A stretch of DNA of 39,042 nt from Bacilli bacterium (GCA_017409905.1 JAFQRV010000013.1:1-39042), one strand, 5' to 3'; positions 26,420 to 34,424 are shown, counted from the first letter of the stretch. Numbers and translations are program-made. The notes: generated from the sequence alone by a model not told the origin.

Positions 26420-26448
26420 ATTATAACAAAAAATAGTCTTTTTGTAAA
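26420..26448 (-). promoter_or_regulatory. Promoter of the HAD gene, overlapping the degV terminator
   Basis: Minus-strand -35 TTTACA (26443-26448), 17-base spacer, -10 TATAAT (26420-26425). The -35 lies in the loop and arm of the upstream gene's terminator. Confidence 0.65.
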
Positions 26449-26456
26449 GACTATTT
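26431..26456 (-). terminator. Intrinsic terminator of degV
   Basis: Arms 26431-26441 and 26446-26456 (AAATAGTCTTT and its complement) overlap the stop codon at 26451, followed by TTTTTTG on the minus strand. Confidence 0.8.
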
Positions 26457-27320
26457 ATGTTTAGCATAAAAGCAAACGCCAACAGTGTCAGGACCACAGT
26501 GACTTCCTGCTGTTGGGTTGACTACAACATATTCAATATTTAAATTAGCACCATATTTTTCAATTAATTTATTTCCTAATTCTTCTGCAAGATTTAAAGC
26601 GTCAGTGTGCCCTATAACAATAGAATGATTATAAATATCTATACTCAATTCTTCAACATATTGAGCAAGTTTATTTAAGGCTGCTCTTCTTCCTCTTACT
26701 TTACCAATATTAGTCATTTGTCCTTCTGGGTTCATATAAATAATTGGTTTTATGCCAATTATATCACCCATAGTAGCACTAACATTTGTTACTCTTCCGC
26801 TTCTTTTAAAGAATTTCAAATTATCTGCAAAGAAGTAAGTTGCAAAATGATCAACTTCTTTTTCTGCCCAATCTAATATTTCTTCTATAGTTTTATCATC
26901 TCTATATAGTTCTCCAATGGATTTAACAATATTATAGCTAAGGATTGTAATACCTTTAGTATCAATTGTATAAAACTTTCTTTCTGGATACTTTTCTTTT
27001 AATTCTTCAACCGCAATATTCATTGCATTAAACGTCCCACTCATTGCTTTTGAAAAGTGAACATAAAGTATATCATTCCCTTTTTCGAATTCCGGTTCAA
27101 AATACTCACGATATGTTTCAGGGCTTATTGCACAAGTTTTAGGAAGTGCACCTTTTCTTAAAGTATCATAGAAAGTTTTATAATCAAATTCTTCAAAATC
27201 TTCATATGGTTTAACCTCATGATCATTTAAAACATATGGCATACTGATTAACTTATAACCATAATATTCAGCTTCTACTTTATTTATATCAGTGTCTGTA
27301 TCTGTAAATAATGTGTACAT
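26451..27320 (-). CDS. DegV family fatty-acid-binding protein
   Basis: A 289-residue protein of the DegV (FakB-like) family, which binds fatty acids and presents them to a kinase for phosphorylation. Seen are TLFTDTDTDI at the start, VHFSKAMSGTFNAM (the Ser-Gly-Thr lipid head group site), IDTKGITI, FKRSGRVTNVSATMGDIIGIKPI and the late VVNPTAGSHCGPDTVGVCF; the last three are family hallmarks. A frame starting at 27371 is longer, but ATG at 27318-27320 with AAAGGTGA five bases upstream is preferred and leaves the promoter outside the gene. Single-gene unit. Confidence 0.92.
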   Translation of the reverse strand: MYTLFTDTDTDINKVEAEYYGYKLISMPYVLNDHEVKPYEDFEEFDYKTFYDTLRKGALPKTCAISPETYREYFEPEFEKGNDILYVHFSKAMSGTFNAMNIAVEELKEKYPERKFYTIDTKGITILSYNIVKSIGELYRDDKTIEEILDWAEKEVDHFATYFFADNLKFFKRSGRVTNVSATMGDIIGIKPIIYMNPEGQMTNIGKVRGRRAALNKLAQYVEELSIDIYNHSIVIGHTDALNLAEELGNKLIEKYGANLNIEYVVVNPTAGSHCGPDTVGVCFYAKHK

Positions 27321-27342
27321 CAAATTCACCTTTAACTTTCTT

Positions 27343-27371
27343 ATAATATAATTATATAAAATAACTTTCAA
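27343..27371 (-). promoter_or_regulatory. Vegetative promoter of degV
   Basis: Minus-strand -35 TTGAAA (27366-27371), 17-base spacer, -10 TATTAT (27343-27348), 23 bases before the ATG. Confidence 0.7.
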
Positions 27372-27412
27372 TTAAACATCAACTAAATGTCAACTTTTGT
27401 TGAAAAAAGAAA

Positions 27413-27434
27413 AAAACTACCATTAGGTAGTTTT
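27413..27434 (-). terminator. Intrinsic terminator of the two-component operon
   Basis: Arms 27413-27421 and 27426-27434 (AAAACTACC and its complement, loop ATTA) overlap the histidine kinase stop at 27433, with TTTTTTCTTTTTTC following on the minus strand. Confidence 0.85.
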
Positions 27435-28491
27435 AGTATTCTCCTCTCAAAGTTACAATAAATCTGCAACCTTTTTGTTCATTATTTTCAATTCTAATAT
27501 CTCCATTACTAATATCTAATATTTTTTTAACTAATGCCAGCCCCAATCCATTACCATCACTTTTATGAGAAGTATCAGCTTGATAAAACTTATTAAATAC
27601 AAATTTTTGTACTTCATCGGATATTCCAGGCCCATCATCTTGAATCATGAAAATAATATCTTTATTCTCCTTATACAATTTAATCACAATATTACCACCA
27701 TATGGTCCGAATTTAATCGCATTATCGATAAGATTATTCCAAACATGAATTAATAAACTCTCATTACCATAATAATTAATTTCTTCTAATTCAATATCAA
27801 AAATTATATTTTTATTATCCCATTTAGGTTCTAAATATACTATTGAATTTCTAATTTGTTCATCTAGTCGATATAGTTTAGTATTCGAGCTAATGGAAAT
27901 ATTATCTAATTTAGATAATAATAAGATATTTCCAATTAACTCATTCATTCTTTTGGCATTATAATGAATTTTTTGGATATATTCTTTTTTTTCTTCATTT
28001 GTTAAATCAGGGCTAGATAATAAAGTCGCATACCCATCAATAGCATTAAGGGGGGTTTTAAATTCATGAGAAACATTAGATACAAAATCTGACTGGATTA
28101 TTTCAGTGGCTCTTAGTTCCTCCATCATTACATTAAAGTAATGGTAAATATCTTCTATTTCATCGATTGAACTAGTTTCTTTAGCTCTTATAGTAAGATC
28201 ACCATTTGCAACTTCATTCATCATATTTTTAAGTTTTTTAATAGGATATAATAAAACAATACTTATAACATAGGTTAATGCAATCCCAATAACAATACCA
28301 AATATTAAGTTCATAACAATATTTGGAATCACGATTTTTTCACCAAAAATATTATTCAACAAATCCGACAAAAGTGAAGATGCTCCAATTGTTACCATTA
28401 TTACTACAACAGAAACTATCATAAAAAATATTGTAAAACTAATTTTCTTTTTTAATTTCCAACTAACTTTTCTAATATTAATTTTTTTCAT
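27433..28491 (-). CDS. Sensor histidine kinase
   Basis: A 352-residue membrane kinase. Two spans (about 18-40 and 58-82) enclose a short extracellular loop of some 17 residues, too small for a normal sensor domain, so it may sense the membrane or a partner. A HAMP domain follows (about 83-130), then HisKA with SHEFKTPLNA (phospho-His142), then HATPase with NLIDNAIKFG (N box), QDDGPGI (G1) and GNGLGLALVKK (G2). Its start overlaps the end of the response regulator gene by 4 bases (ATGA), so the two are translationally coupled. Confidence 0.95.
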   Translation of the reverse strand: MKKINIRKVSWKLKKKISFTIFFMIVSVVVIMVTIGASSLLSDLLNNIFGEKIVIPNIVMNLIFGIVIGIALTYVISIVLLYPIKKLKNMMNEVANGDLTIRAKETSSIDEIEDIYHYFNVMMEELRATEIIQSDFVSNVSHEFKTPLNAIDGYATLLSSPDLTNEEKKEYIQKIHYNAKRMNELIGNILLLSKLDNISISSNTKLYRLDEQIRNSIVYLEPKWDNKNIIFDIELEEINYYGNESLLIHVWNNLIDNAIKFGPYGGNIVIKLYKENKDIIFMIQDDGPGISDEVQKFVFNKFYQADTSHKSDGNGLGLALVKKILDISNGDIRIENNEQKGCRFIVTLRGEY

Positions 28492-29159
28492 TTTTTAATA
28501 ACCTTATATCCAATCCCTCTCATAGTAACTATTTCAAAATCTGAATTTTCTTTAAATTTTTTTCTCAATCTTTCAATATGAACATCAACTGTATGTGTAT
28601 CACTTTCAGAATCATATCCCCAAATATCATCCATTAATTGTTGTCTTGTAAATATCTTACTAGGGTATGCACACATTTTATATAATAATAAAAATTCTTT
28701 TAAAGGCAGAACAATTGTTTCCTCTAAACTATATACAGTAAAAGTATCATATTCTAATATTGTATTTCCAATTGTTAATCTTCTTTCATTAGTCATCTGT
28801 GCTCTTCTTAAAAGGGCTGCTACTCTTAATACCATTTCATTGACGTTAACTGGTTTTACCATATAATCATCACTTCCTGATAGAAATCCTAAACGCATAT
28901 CATCAAAAGTAGATTTTGCGGTAATAAGCATAATTGGAATAGTTGATCCACTTTCTCGAATAGTTCTAACCAATTCATATCCATCCATTTCTGGCATCAT
29001 AATATCACTAATAATAACATCATAATAGTTTTTATCTAATTCTTCTAAAACTTGTTTACCATTTGATACAGCCTTTACAACATAACCATTTTTAATAAAT
29101 ACACTTTGGAATAGTTGTCTTAATTCTACATCATCTTCTGCGATTATTATTTTAAACAT
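28488..29159 (-). CDS. OmpR/PhoB family response regulator
   Basis: The 223 residues hold a receiver domain with acidic pair Glu8-Asp9-Asp10, phospho-acceptor Asp52 in SDIMMPEMDG, Thr80 and Lys102 (VKPVN), then a winged-helix DNA-binding domain with LPLKEFLLLYKMC, IFTRQQLMDDIWGY, HTVDVHIERLRKK and IVTMRGIGYKV. It is the first gene of the operon and would be activated by the kinase that follows. The signal and targets cannot be told from sequence. Confidence 0.96.
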   Translation of the reverse strand: MFKIIIAEDDVELRQLFQSVFIKNGYVVKAVSNGKQVLEELDKNYYDVIISDIMMPEMDGYELVRTIRESGSTIPIMLITAKSTFDDMRLGFLSGSDDYMVKPVNVNEMVLRVAALLRRAQMTNERRLTIGNTILEYDTFTVYSLEETIVLPLKEFLLLYKMCAYPSKIFTRQQLMDDIWGYDSESDTHTVDVHIERLRKKFKENSDFEIVTMRGIGYKVIKK

Positions 29160-29185
29160 ATTATTACCTCTTTTACTACTAATAT

Positions 29186-29214
29186 ATTATATAACAATAA
29201 CGCCTAAATATCAA
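29186..29214 (-). promoter_or_regulatory. Vegetative promoter of the two-component operon
   Basis: Minus-strand -35 TTGATA (29209-29214), 17-base spacer, -10 TATAAT (29186-29191), 27 bases before the response regulator ATG, which is preceded by AGAGGT. Confidence 0.78.
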
Positions 29215-29216
29215 GA

Positions 29217-29257
29217 AAAAGTCTTTTAAGAAGCATAATGCCTCTTAAAAGACTTTT
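29217..29257 (-). terminator. Long hairpin terminator after the DUF218 gene
   Basis: Fifteen-base arms 29217-29231 and 29243-29257 (AAAAGTCTTTTAAGA and its complement), with an inner GCAT/ATGC pair in the loop, overlap the stop codon at 29256. TTTTTCTTGATA follows on the minus strand. Confidence 0.88.
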
Positions 29258-29687
29258 ATTTTGTATATACCATAAAACGTATATTAGAACCTTCTAATTC
29301 AGTTAAAAAACTCTCGACTGCTTTATATATTGGATTTTTTAAATGATATAATGACGTACAAACGATTACTAAATCAGCATCAAGTTCTTTAATTATGGAA
29401 ACTGAGTATTTTGCATTTTCTACAGTTGATAAAGAATTTTCTTCTAGAACTAATCTTTCCTTTTCAATCCCTTTATTAATCAAATATTTAGCCATAGCTT
29501 TAGCTTCTGTAATACCTGGTATAGGATTAGCAAGTCCACCTGACAAGATAAAATAACTTGGTTTATACTCTTTTTCTAATTCTAAAGCTAATTCTAGACG
29601 TTCTTTTTGAATTTCTGTAATTGTTCCATCATCATTTAAACGATTACCTAAAACTACTACAATAATATTTTTATTCTCAAACTTCAT
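29256..29687 (-). CDS. DUF218/YdcF-like protein
   Basis: A small (143 residues) DUF218 protein: VVLGNRLNDDG, QKERLELALEL, YFILSGGLAN, EAKAMAKYLINKGIEKERL and LEENSLSTVENAKYS follow in the family order. Relatives include E. coli ElyC/SanA and YdcF, connected with envelope or nucleotide-related functions, but this is a bare domain without a membrane anchor. It starts 5 bases after the YwaF-like gene, with no clear Shine-Dalgarno, so coupled translation is likely. Confidence 0.83.
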   Translation of the reverse strand: MKFENKNIIVVVLGNRLNDDGTITEIQKERLELALELEKEYKPSYFILSGGLANPIPGITEAKAMAKYLINKGIEKERLVLEENSLSTVENAKYSVSIIKELDADLVIVCTSLYHLKNPIYKAVESFLTELEGSNIRFMVYTK

Positions 29688-29692
29688 AAATA

Positions 29693-30421
29693 TTAATTAT
29701 TTTGTTTTTTAGAATTATAAATCGCAAATGGCAAATGGAAGGCAACCATTAAAACTATAGCTGTAAGAATTAATTTTACAAAATACATATGCCAACCTTG
29801 ATTTAAATTAAGTATTGGTAAATTATCCATTGGTGGTCTAGCAACGAACATAAAATTAGTTCTTCCATCAACTAAAATACCATTTATATATAAACTTAAA
29901 AATCCAAATACTAATATTAAAACAATATTCTTCAACATTACTTTATAAGTTATGACAACTGTTTTACTAGTTAAAAGATATATAGCAAATCCAATAATAT
30001 AGGCATGATATATAAAATATTGATAAACTTGAGGAGTAGTAAATAATACACCTTCTGTAGGAATTAATAGTGAAAGAGTTGCACCAACACCCATTGAAGG
30101 AACCATAAAACCTAGTATTGTATCTTTTGTTGAATCCTTTTTAATAAAAAACATTAAAGCAACAATAAATACTATTTGTATAGTACATAAATGAAATGGT
30201 AGAGATTCATAATTTAAATACGTTCCACTTGTTTCAAAAGTTGGACCAACAACGCTTTCCATATTTAACATAACCTTCATTACTTCACTAGCTACTGCTA
30301 CTATAAATAAAGCAATTAGATTTGTTTTATATGAAAATTTAAATTTTTTATTCAATATAATATGAAGAGCTATAATCAATCCTGATATAGCTAACCATAT
30401 AAAATGTTTACCAGTAAACAT
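29693..30421 (-). CDS. YwaF/TIGR02206-like membrane protein
   Basis: A 242-residue protein with about six or seven hydrophobic spans. Polar residues in the spans recall the YwaF family: NYESLPFHLCTIQIV, YFIYHAYIIGFAIY and NFMFVARPP near the end. The pattern of a His-Cys in the third span and a second His in a later span is a family hallmark also noted in TMEM164-like proteins, some of which act as acyltransferases. No experimental role is known to me for the bacterial members. First gene of a two-gene unit with the DUF218 gene. Confidence 0.75.
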   Translation of the reverse strand: MFTGKHFIWLAISGLIIALHIILNKKFKFSYKTNLIALFIVAVASEVMKVMLNMESVVGPTFETSGTYLNYESLPFHLCTIQIVFIVALMFFIKKDSTKDTILGFMVPSMGVGATLSLLIPTEGVLFTTPQVYQYFIYHAYIIGFAIYLLTSKTVVITYKVMLKNIVLILVFGFLSLYINGILVDGRTNFMFVARPPMDNLPILNLNQGWHMYFVKLILTAIVLMVAFHLPFAIYNSKKQNN

Positions 30422-30446
30422 ATTTTTCTCCTTATATATAATATGG

Positions 30447-30472
30447 ACATATTATAACATATTTCGACATAT
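30447..30472 (-). promoter_or_regulatory. Three ACATAT repeats in 10-base phase around a -10 element
   Basis: Plus-strand ACATAT occurs at 30447-30452, 30457-30462 and 30467-30472, each exactly 10 bases apart. A minus-strand TATAAT (30451-30456) lies between the first two. The matching -35 region (GAGACT) is poor, as expected of a promoter that needs an activator. The site lies upstream of the YwaF-like gene. Confidence 0.4.
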
Positions 30473-30482
30473 AAGTCTCATA

Positions 30483-31280
30483 TTATAAAATAAACTTTAA
30501 TGCTCTCACTACTTCATAATAATCATCGGCTTCAAATTTGACTATATCTGAACCTATTAACTGACATCCTGGATAAAAAGAGGCATTAAAAGCATCATTA
30601 AATTTCTTATATTGAATTTCAACTTCAAAATGTTTTGGCAAAACAAGTAAATTATTTTTTAAGTTCTTCTCTAAAGCTTTTTTTACAGTTTCTTTAATTT
30701 CTTCATTAGTAACTGTAGGATGCTTACTAATAACTGCCCCATGTTTGCCTTCTTTTGTTGCAACAGTCTCAATATTAGAATTTAAGTCTTTAACCATTTC
30801 AGTTAAATTTTTATCTCCACTTAAAAATGCGATAGGAACTCCTAGGTAAGTAGCATATAGTGCATTTATATAAAATTCACTTGCAATTACACCATTAATT
30901 TTAACATAGTTATTTCTAAGATTCATTGTGTGAGCCAATGGATTTCCATCAGTTCCTGATGGACTGTGATAACCAATAAATACTACCGCATCAAATGACT
31001 TATCAAGACCGGCCATCATACTGCATGGCACTCCTTCCCAACCACGATGTAATTTAATAAACTCTGGCAAATCTTTTAAGATTAAATTTCTTGCCCAATC
31101 ATGTGCATCTTTAATTAAAATTTCATCAGCACCAGCAAGTTGTGCACCAAAACATGCAGCACTAACTTCTTCTGTCATTTGTTTTCGAAAATAAGTATAT
31201 TCAGGACATTTAGCATCTGTTTCATCCCAAGCTAAAATATTATTAACGCCTTCAATATCTGCACTTATAAATACTTTCAT
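30483..31280 (-). CDS. M55 family D-aminopeptidase (DppA-like)
   Basis: A 265-residue zinc peptidase that removes N-terminal D-amino acids from short peptides. Seen are ISADIEGVNN (Asp and Glu ligands), LIKDAHDWARN (DAHD), VFIGYHSPSGTDG with LAHTMN, SEFYINALYA and FLSGDKNL, the ordered DppA signature. No signal peptide, so it acts in the cytoplasm. It follows the GH3 gene by 9 bases with AAGGAG. The pairing suggests breakdown of peptidoglycan fragments, the GH3 enzyme on sugars and this one on D-Ala-containing peptides. Confidence 0.93.
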   Translation of the reverse strand: MKVFISADIEGVNNILAWDETDAKCPEYTYFRKQMTEEVSAACFGAQLAGADEILIKDAHDWARNLILKDLPEFIKLHRGWEGVPCSMMAGLDKSFDAVVFIGYHSPSGTDGNPLAHTMNLRNNYVKINGVIASEFYINALYATYLGVPIAFLSGDKNLTEMVKDLNSNIETVATKEGKHGAVISKHPTVTNEEIKETVKKALEKNLKNNLLVLPKHFEVEIQYKKFNDAFNASFYPGCQLIGSDIVKFEADDYYEVVRALKFIL

Positions 31281-31289
31281 ATTAACTCC

Positions 31290-32840
31290 TTATAATGGTA
31301 ATTTACCCTTAAATTCAAATTTTTCTTTTAATTGTTTAATAATTGTTCTAATACTGTTTGGAGTATATTCATACAAACAAGCATAATTAACTAATCCTTC
31401 AAAATATTGTTGATCAGTTGGCCCTTTAATAGAAATTACATAAACATTTTGATTAAATTTCAATAGCTTATTTATTGTTGCTTTTTGAACCTCATCGTTA
31501 TATGCATCATATGAATAAATTAATATATTTTCATAGTTCTTTGACATTTTTAATATTTCATCAACAAATTCAAAATCATTTTTAAATTCCACTACATCAT
31601 TATTGGGAAAAGCTTTTTTCATGGATTTAGTTAAATCTCTTGAATCAAATTCATCTTCTACAATACTTCTAACAATTGCTTTTGGTGTCATAATTAAAGT
31701 TTTATCATTAAGATAAGGAGCTTTACCTTTAACTAATGTATATGATTCATCTACAACATTTTGCATGTATTGATGCTCTTCATCAGAGATAACATATTCT
31801 TCTTTAGTAAAATGTTTTTCTAAGCCCTTTCTTAATTTTTCTTTTGCTTTATTTATTCTTCTTACCTTTTCTTTAATTAACTCTATTGATAAATCACCAT
31901 TATCGATTGCTTCTTTTACCGCATCCAATGCTTCTTTTTGGAAATCATAATCATGACATAATAATAAAATATCACATCCTGCTTGTAAAGCTTTAACTGT
32001 TCCTCCGGCTATTCCATAGTGATCTAAGATAGCTTTCATTTCCATTCCATCAGAAATTATTAATCCTTCATAATTTACTTCTTTTCTTAAAACATTAGTC
32101 AATATTTCATATGATAAAGTTGTAGGAACTTCTTCAAAAGATTTAAATATACAATGACTACTCATTAATGCATCACTTCTTAATAGTTTTAAAAATGGAT
32201 ACATATTATAATTTAATAATGTTTCACAATCATCTTCAATTAAAGATAATTCTAAATGAGTATCTTTTGTGCTACTTCCAGCTCCAGGAAAATGTTTAAG
32301 ACAACTTAAAGCTCCACTATCTTGAATTCCATCAACAAATCTTCCAGCATTTTGTAATACTATTTCTTTTGTTGCTCCATAACCTCTAACATTAACTAAA
32401 GGATTAGCTAAACCTTCATTTATTTCTAAACATGGAGCTAAATTTAAATTAACACCAAGCTTTAACATATCTTTACCAATAATATAACCAGTATGATATG
32501 GAGCATCTTTTACATGGGTAGCAGATGTTGTTAAAGGACTGGCGGGGAAAGTTACATCTTTAAACATTCTTACAACCATTCCACCTTCTTGATCAATTGA
32601 AACTAATGGAAATGAACCTGTAACATTATATGTATAATCATATAACTCTTCCATAAACTTTTTCATTTGAACAGTATTAGAATAATTTCTCGCAAACAAA
32701 ATAAAGTTACCAATCTTATAATCACTTATAAACTTTTTATATTCTTCATCTAATGAGGTACTTGGAAGACCAACCATAATAAGTTGCCCAATTAATTCTT
32801 GTATGCTCATTTCTTCAACAGATTTATATTTAAACTTCAT
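31290..32840 (-). CDS. nagZ: Glycoside hydrolase family 3, NagZ-like
   Basis: A 516-residue GH3 enzyme. Visible are IGQLIMVGLP, VSIDQEGGMVVRM, LNLAPCLEIN, the KHFPGAGSSTKDTH motif (the His of the mobile loop acts as acid/base in NagZ), SSHCIFKS and ISDGMEMKAI, whose Asp is the nucleophile. A C-terminal domain of about 190 residues with Rossmann-like strands follows, as in Gram-positive NagZ such as YbbD. It would remove N-acetylglucosamine from muropeptides. There is no signal peptide, so it is probably intracellular. A GTG frame begins at 32849, but that codon is in the AGAGGTG ribosome site; ATG at 32838-32840 is preferred. The -10 upstream is TATAAT with a weak -35. Confidence 0.92.
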   Translation of the reverse strand: MKFKYKSVEEMSIQELIGQLIMVGLPSTSLDEEYKKFISDYKIGNFILFARNYSNTVQMKKFMEELYDYTYNVTGSFPLVSIDQEGGMVVRMFKDVTFPASPLTTSATHVKDAPYHTGYIIGKDMLKLGVNLNLAPCLEINEGLANPLVNVRGYGATKEIVLQNAGRFVDGIQDSGALSCLKHFPGAGSSTKDTHLELSLIEDDCETLLNYNMYPFLKLLRSDALMSSHCIFKSFEEVPTTLSYEILTNVLRKEVNYEGLIISDGMEMKAILDHYGIAGGTVKALQAGCDILLLCHDYDFQKEALDAVKEAIDNGDLSIELIKEKVRRINKAKEKLRKGLEKHFTKEEYVISDEEHQYMQNVVDESYTLVKGKAPYLNDKTLIMTPKAIVRSIVEDEFDSRDLTKSMKKAFPNNDVVEFKNDFEFVDEILKMSKNYENILIYSYDAYNDEVQKATINKLLKFNQNVYVISIKGPTDQQYFEGLVNYACLYEYTPNSIRTIIKQLKEKFEFKGKLPL

Positions 32841-32910
32841 AATATTCACCTCTTTTTTATATTATATCATATTTATTAAATTGTTCCTAATAATGTTATT
32901 TATAATAAAA

Positions 32911-32930
32911 AAACCTTCAACAGAAGGTTT
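32911..32930 (-). terminator. Intrinsic terminator of the HEPN cluster
   Basis: Arms 32911-32918 and 32923-32930 (AAACCTTC and its complement) with TTTTTTT following on the minus strand. It lies 75 bases after the 53-residue ORF; that gap shows nothing else clear. Confidence 0.75.
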
Positions 32931-33005
32931 AGATTTTCAATGTCTAACTGCTAAGATATCTATTCTTTTATATGGTGTGTGGGACTATAAGTCTCTTTTC
33001 TTTAG

Positions 33006-33167
33006 CTACTTTAGTTCTAATATTTTATCTATTACTTTTTTCAGTTCATAGATGGCTTGTCCGATTTCTTTATCAGGATTTTCTCCAAGACTGATTTGCT
33101 CATCAATTAATATATCTTTTATTAAATCTATTTGATTTATTAAATTATTTATTTCCTCACGTGTCAT
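33006..33167 (-). CDS. Small helical protein (53 aa) following the HEPN gene
   Basis: A short ORF from ATG (33165-33167) to TAG (33006-33008), preceded by AAGGTAGG. It begins MTREEINNLINQIDLIKDIL and ends with KKVIDKILELK; the middle carries NPDKEIGQA. The heptad-like spacing of Ile and Leu suggests two helices, perhaps a dimer or a partner-binding protein. It starts 15 bases after the stop of the HEPN gene and precedes a terminator, so it probably belongs to the same operon. It could be an antitoxin or inhibitor of the HEPN protein, though that role is only inferred from position. Confidence 0.6.
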   Translation of the reverse strand: MTREEINNLINQIDLIKDILIDEQISLGENPDKEIGQAIYELKKVIDKILELK

Positions 33168-33182
33168 TTTATACCTACCTTT

Positions 33183-33707
33183 TTATTTATTTTTGCATAT
33201 AAGTTCTTTAATATTTACTAAACTATTAAAAGACAAAATGCACATTAATGATAATGATTCTTTATTTTCATTCCATAGTACGTATTTTTTATTATTCTTG
33301 AATAAATTACTATGAGCAAAAGAGTTTCTTAATCTTGTGAACAAAGCATCTAATTGACCAACATCATTTTTTATAAATATAATTAATTCCTTATTATTTT
33401 CAAATTGTTCTTTAAATTTTGTAAGTTCATTTTCGGTAATTCCGCCCTTTTTGATAAATATATAATTATCATTACCGACAATATTTTTAATTTCTTTAAT
33501 TATCTTTTTGTATTCTGAAGGTGATGAAATTCCATAATCACTAAATTTTTTAATACCTTTTGTACTACTGGAATATGGATTATTTAAAACATAAAAATGC
33601 AGTAATTCTTTTTCTTCATTTATGTTCTTATTCTTACAACTATAATAATTATCAAATTTCTTCTTTATTATTTTTATAAATTCTTTATATATTTCATTTT
33701 TATTCAT
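33183..33707 (-). CDS. HEPN-like protein with RX4H motif
   Basis: A 174-residue, Lys- and Asn-rich helical protein. Near the C-terminus, LDALFTRLRNSFAHSNLF contains R127-N-S-F-A-H132, the RX4-6H signature of HEPN ribonucleases; the preceding ALFTRLRN with a helix after it resembles the small pEK499_p136-type HEPN group. A helix of charged residues and a strand-like segment (YIFIKKGG, ELIIFIKND) precede it. HEPN proteins are often toxins or antiviral effectors cutting RNA. The upstream 39-residue ORF ends 4 bases before the start. The ribosome site is weak (TGGTAA), so coupling is possible. A non-catalytic HEPN protein is the main alternative. Confidence 0.68.
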   Translation of the reverse strand: MNKNEIYKEFIKIIKKKFDNYYSCKNKNINEEKELLHFYVLNNPYSSSTKGIKKFSDYGISSPSEYKKIIKEIKNIVGNDNYIFIKKGGITENELTKFKEQFENNKELIIFIKNDVGQLDALFTRLRNSFAHSNLFKNNKKYVLWNENKESLSLMCILSFNSLVNIKELICKNK

Positions 33708-33711
33708 ATAA

Positions 33712-33831
33712 TTACCATATTTTATATTCTAGCAAATTTCTTAAATATATTTTCTGCATTTTAAACAATACTAGCATTGTGCATGCAAGGAGTATTCCTA
33801 TTATTGATATTATCCTTATTGTTCTATTCAT
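33712..33831 (-). CDS. Single-span small membrane protein (39 aa)
   Basis: A short ORF from ATG (33829-33831) to TAA (33712-33714), preceded by GGAAGGA. It begins MNRTIRIISIIGILLACTML, has one hydrophobic span and a basic tail (KMQKIYLRN). It ends 4 bases before the HEPN gene. It could be a small membrane toxin, a membrane tether or a leader peptide controlling the next gene. The good ribosome site is the main support; no homologue is recognised. Confidence 0.45.
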   Translation of the reverse strand: MNRTIRIISIIGILLACTMLVLFKMQKIYLRNLLEYKIW

Positions 33832-33897
33832 ATTTCCTTCCGTTGGTTGGTAGTTGTTATTCAATAATCTCAACCCATATTTCAGAACATTTTAACT

Positions 33898-34362
33898 TTA
33901 TATATTTTTCTTCATTATAAAACACTCATCAATACAGTCTATAACAGTTGATTTAGCTATTGTTTCAAATCCTAATTTTTTATAAAATAATTCATGACTA
34001 ACTGTAACTAAATATAGAACTTTATTATTTTCTTTTGCTAATTCAATAATTTTGTCAACAAGTTTGGTAGCAATCCCTTTATTTCTATGTGCCTCATCGA
34101 CAAACAAATGATCCAAATATGGTGTTCCATTAAAACTTTCTGCAACACTTTCATTTACTAATGCTGCAAAACCAACAATTTCTCCATTTAGATAAGCAAC
34201 TATAACTTTTTCAGAATCAGTTAATTCATTATTTTCTAATGTTTCAGTTAAATATTCTGCAACACTTTCCCAACTACATTTTTTAAGATAATTTATGAAG
34301 TTACTATATTCATTTATATTATTAACATTTAAAATTTCTATTTTTAACATTTTCTTATTCAT
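33898..34362 (-). CDS. GNAT family N-acetyltransferase
   Basis: A 150-154-residue acetyltransferase that uses acetyl-CoA. Motif A is YLDHLFVDEAHRNKGIATKL, in which RNKGIA binds the pyrophosphate of acetyl-CoA. The order of strands (KVIVAYLNGEIVGFAAL before, VLYLVTVSHELFYKKLGFE after) is typical. The substrate is unknown. Two starts are possible: ATG at 34362 directly abutting AAAGG, and ATG at 34350, better spaced from it. The upstream -10 element in repeat copy 1 makes a very short leader, which favours the downstream ATG. The HEPN cluster follows 67 bases later with no terminator seen. Confidence 0.88.
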   Translation of the reverse strand: MNKKMLKIEILNVNNINEYSNFINYLKKCSWESVAEYLTETLENNELTDSEKVIVAYLNGEIVGFAALVNESVAESFNGTPYLDHLFVDEAHRNKGIATKLVDKIIELAKENNKVLYLVTVSHELFYKKLGFETIAKSTVIDCIDECFIMKKNI

Positions 34363-34373
34363 CCTTTGTAAAT

Positions 34374-34424
34374 ATTATAACACATTTCCTCATTTATTTC
34401 TACTATTTAAAAAGCAAGGTAACT
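34374..34424 (-). repeat. 51-base direct repeat, copy 1 (promoter-like)
   Basis: Nearly identical to 35537-35587; the first 42 bases differ at three positions. On the minus strand it holds TGTTATAAT (extended -10, TATAAT at 34374-34379) and TAGAAA 17 bases upstream. It lies just before the GNAT gene. Confidence 0.8.

Noticed and set aside
33832-33897. Separate promoter for the HEPN cluster
   Set aside because: No convincing -35 and -10 pair could be found; readthrough from the GNAT gene is as likely.
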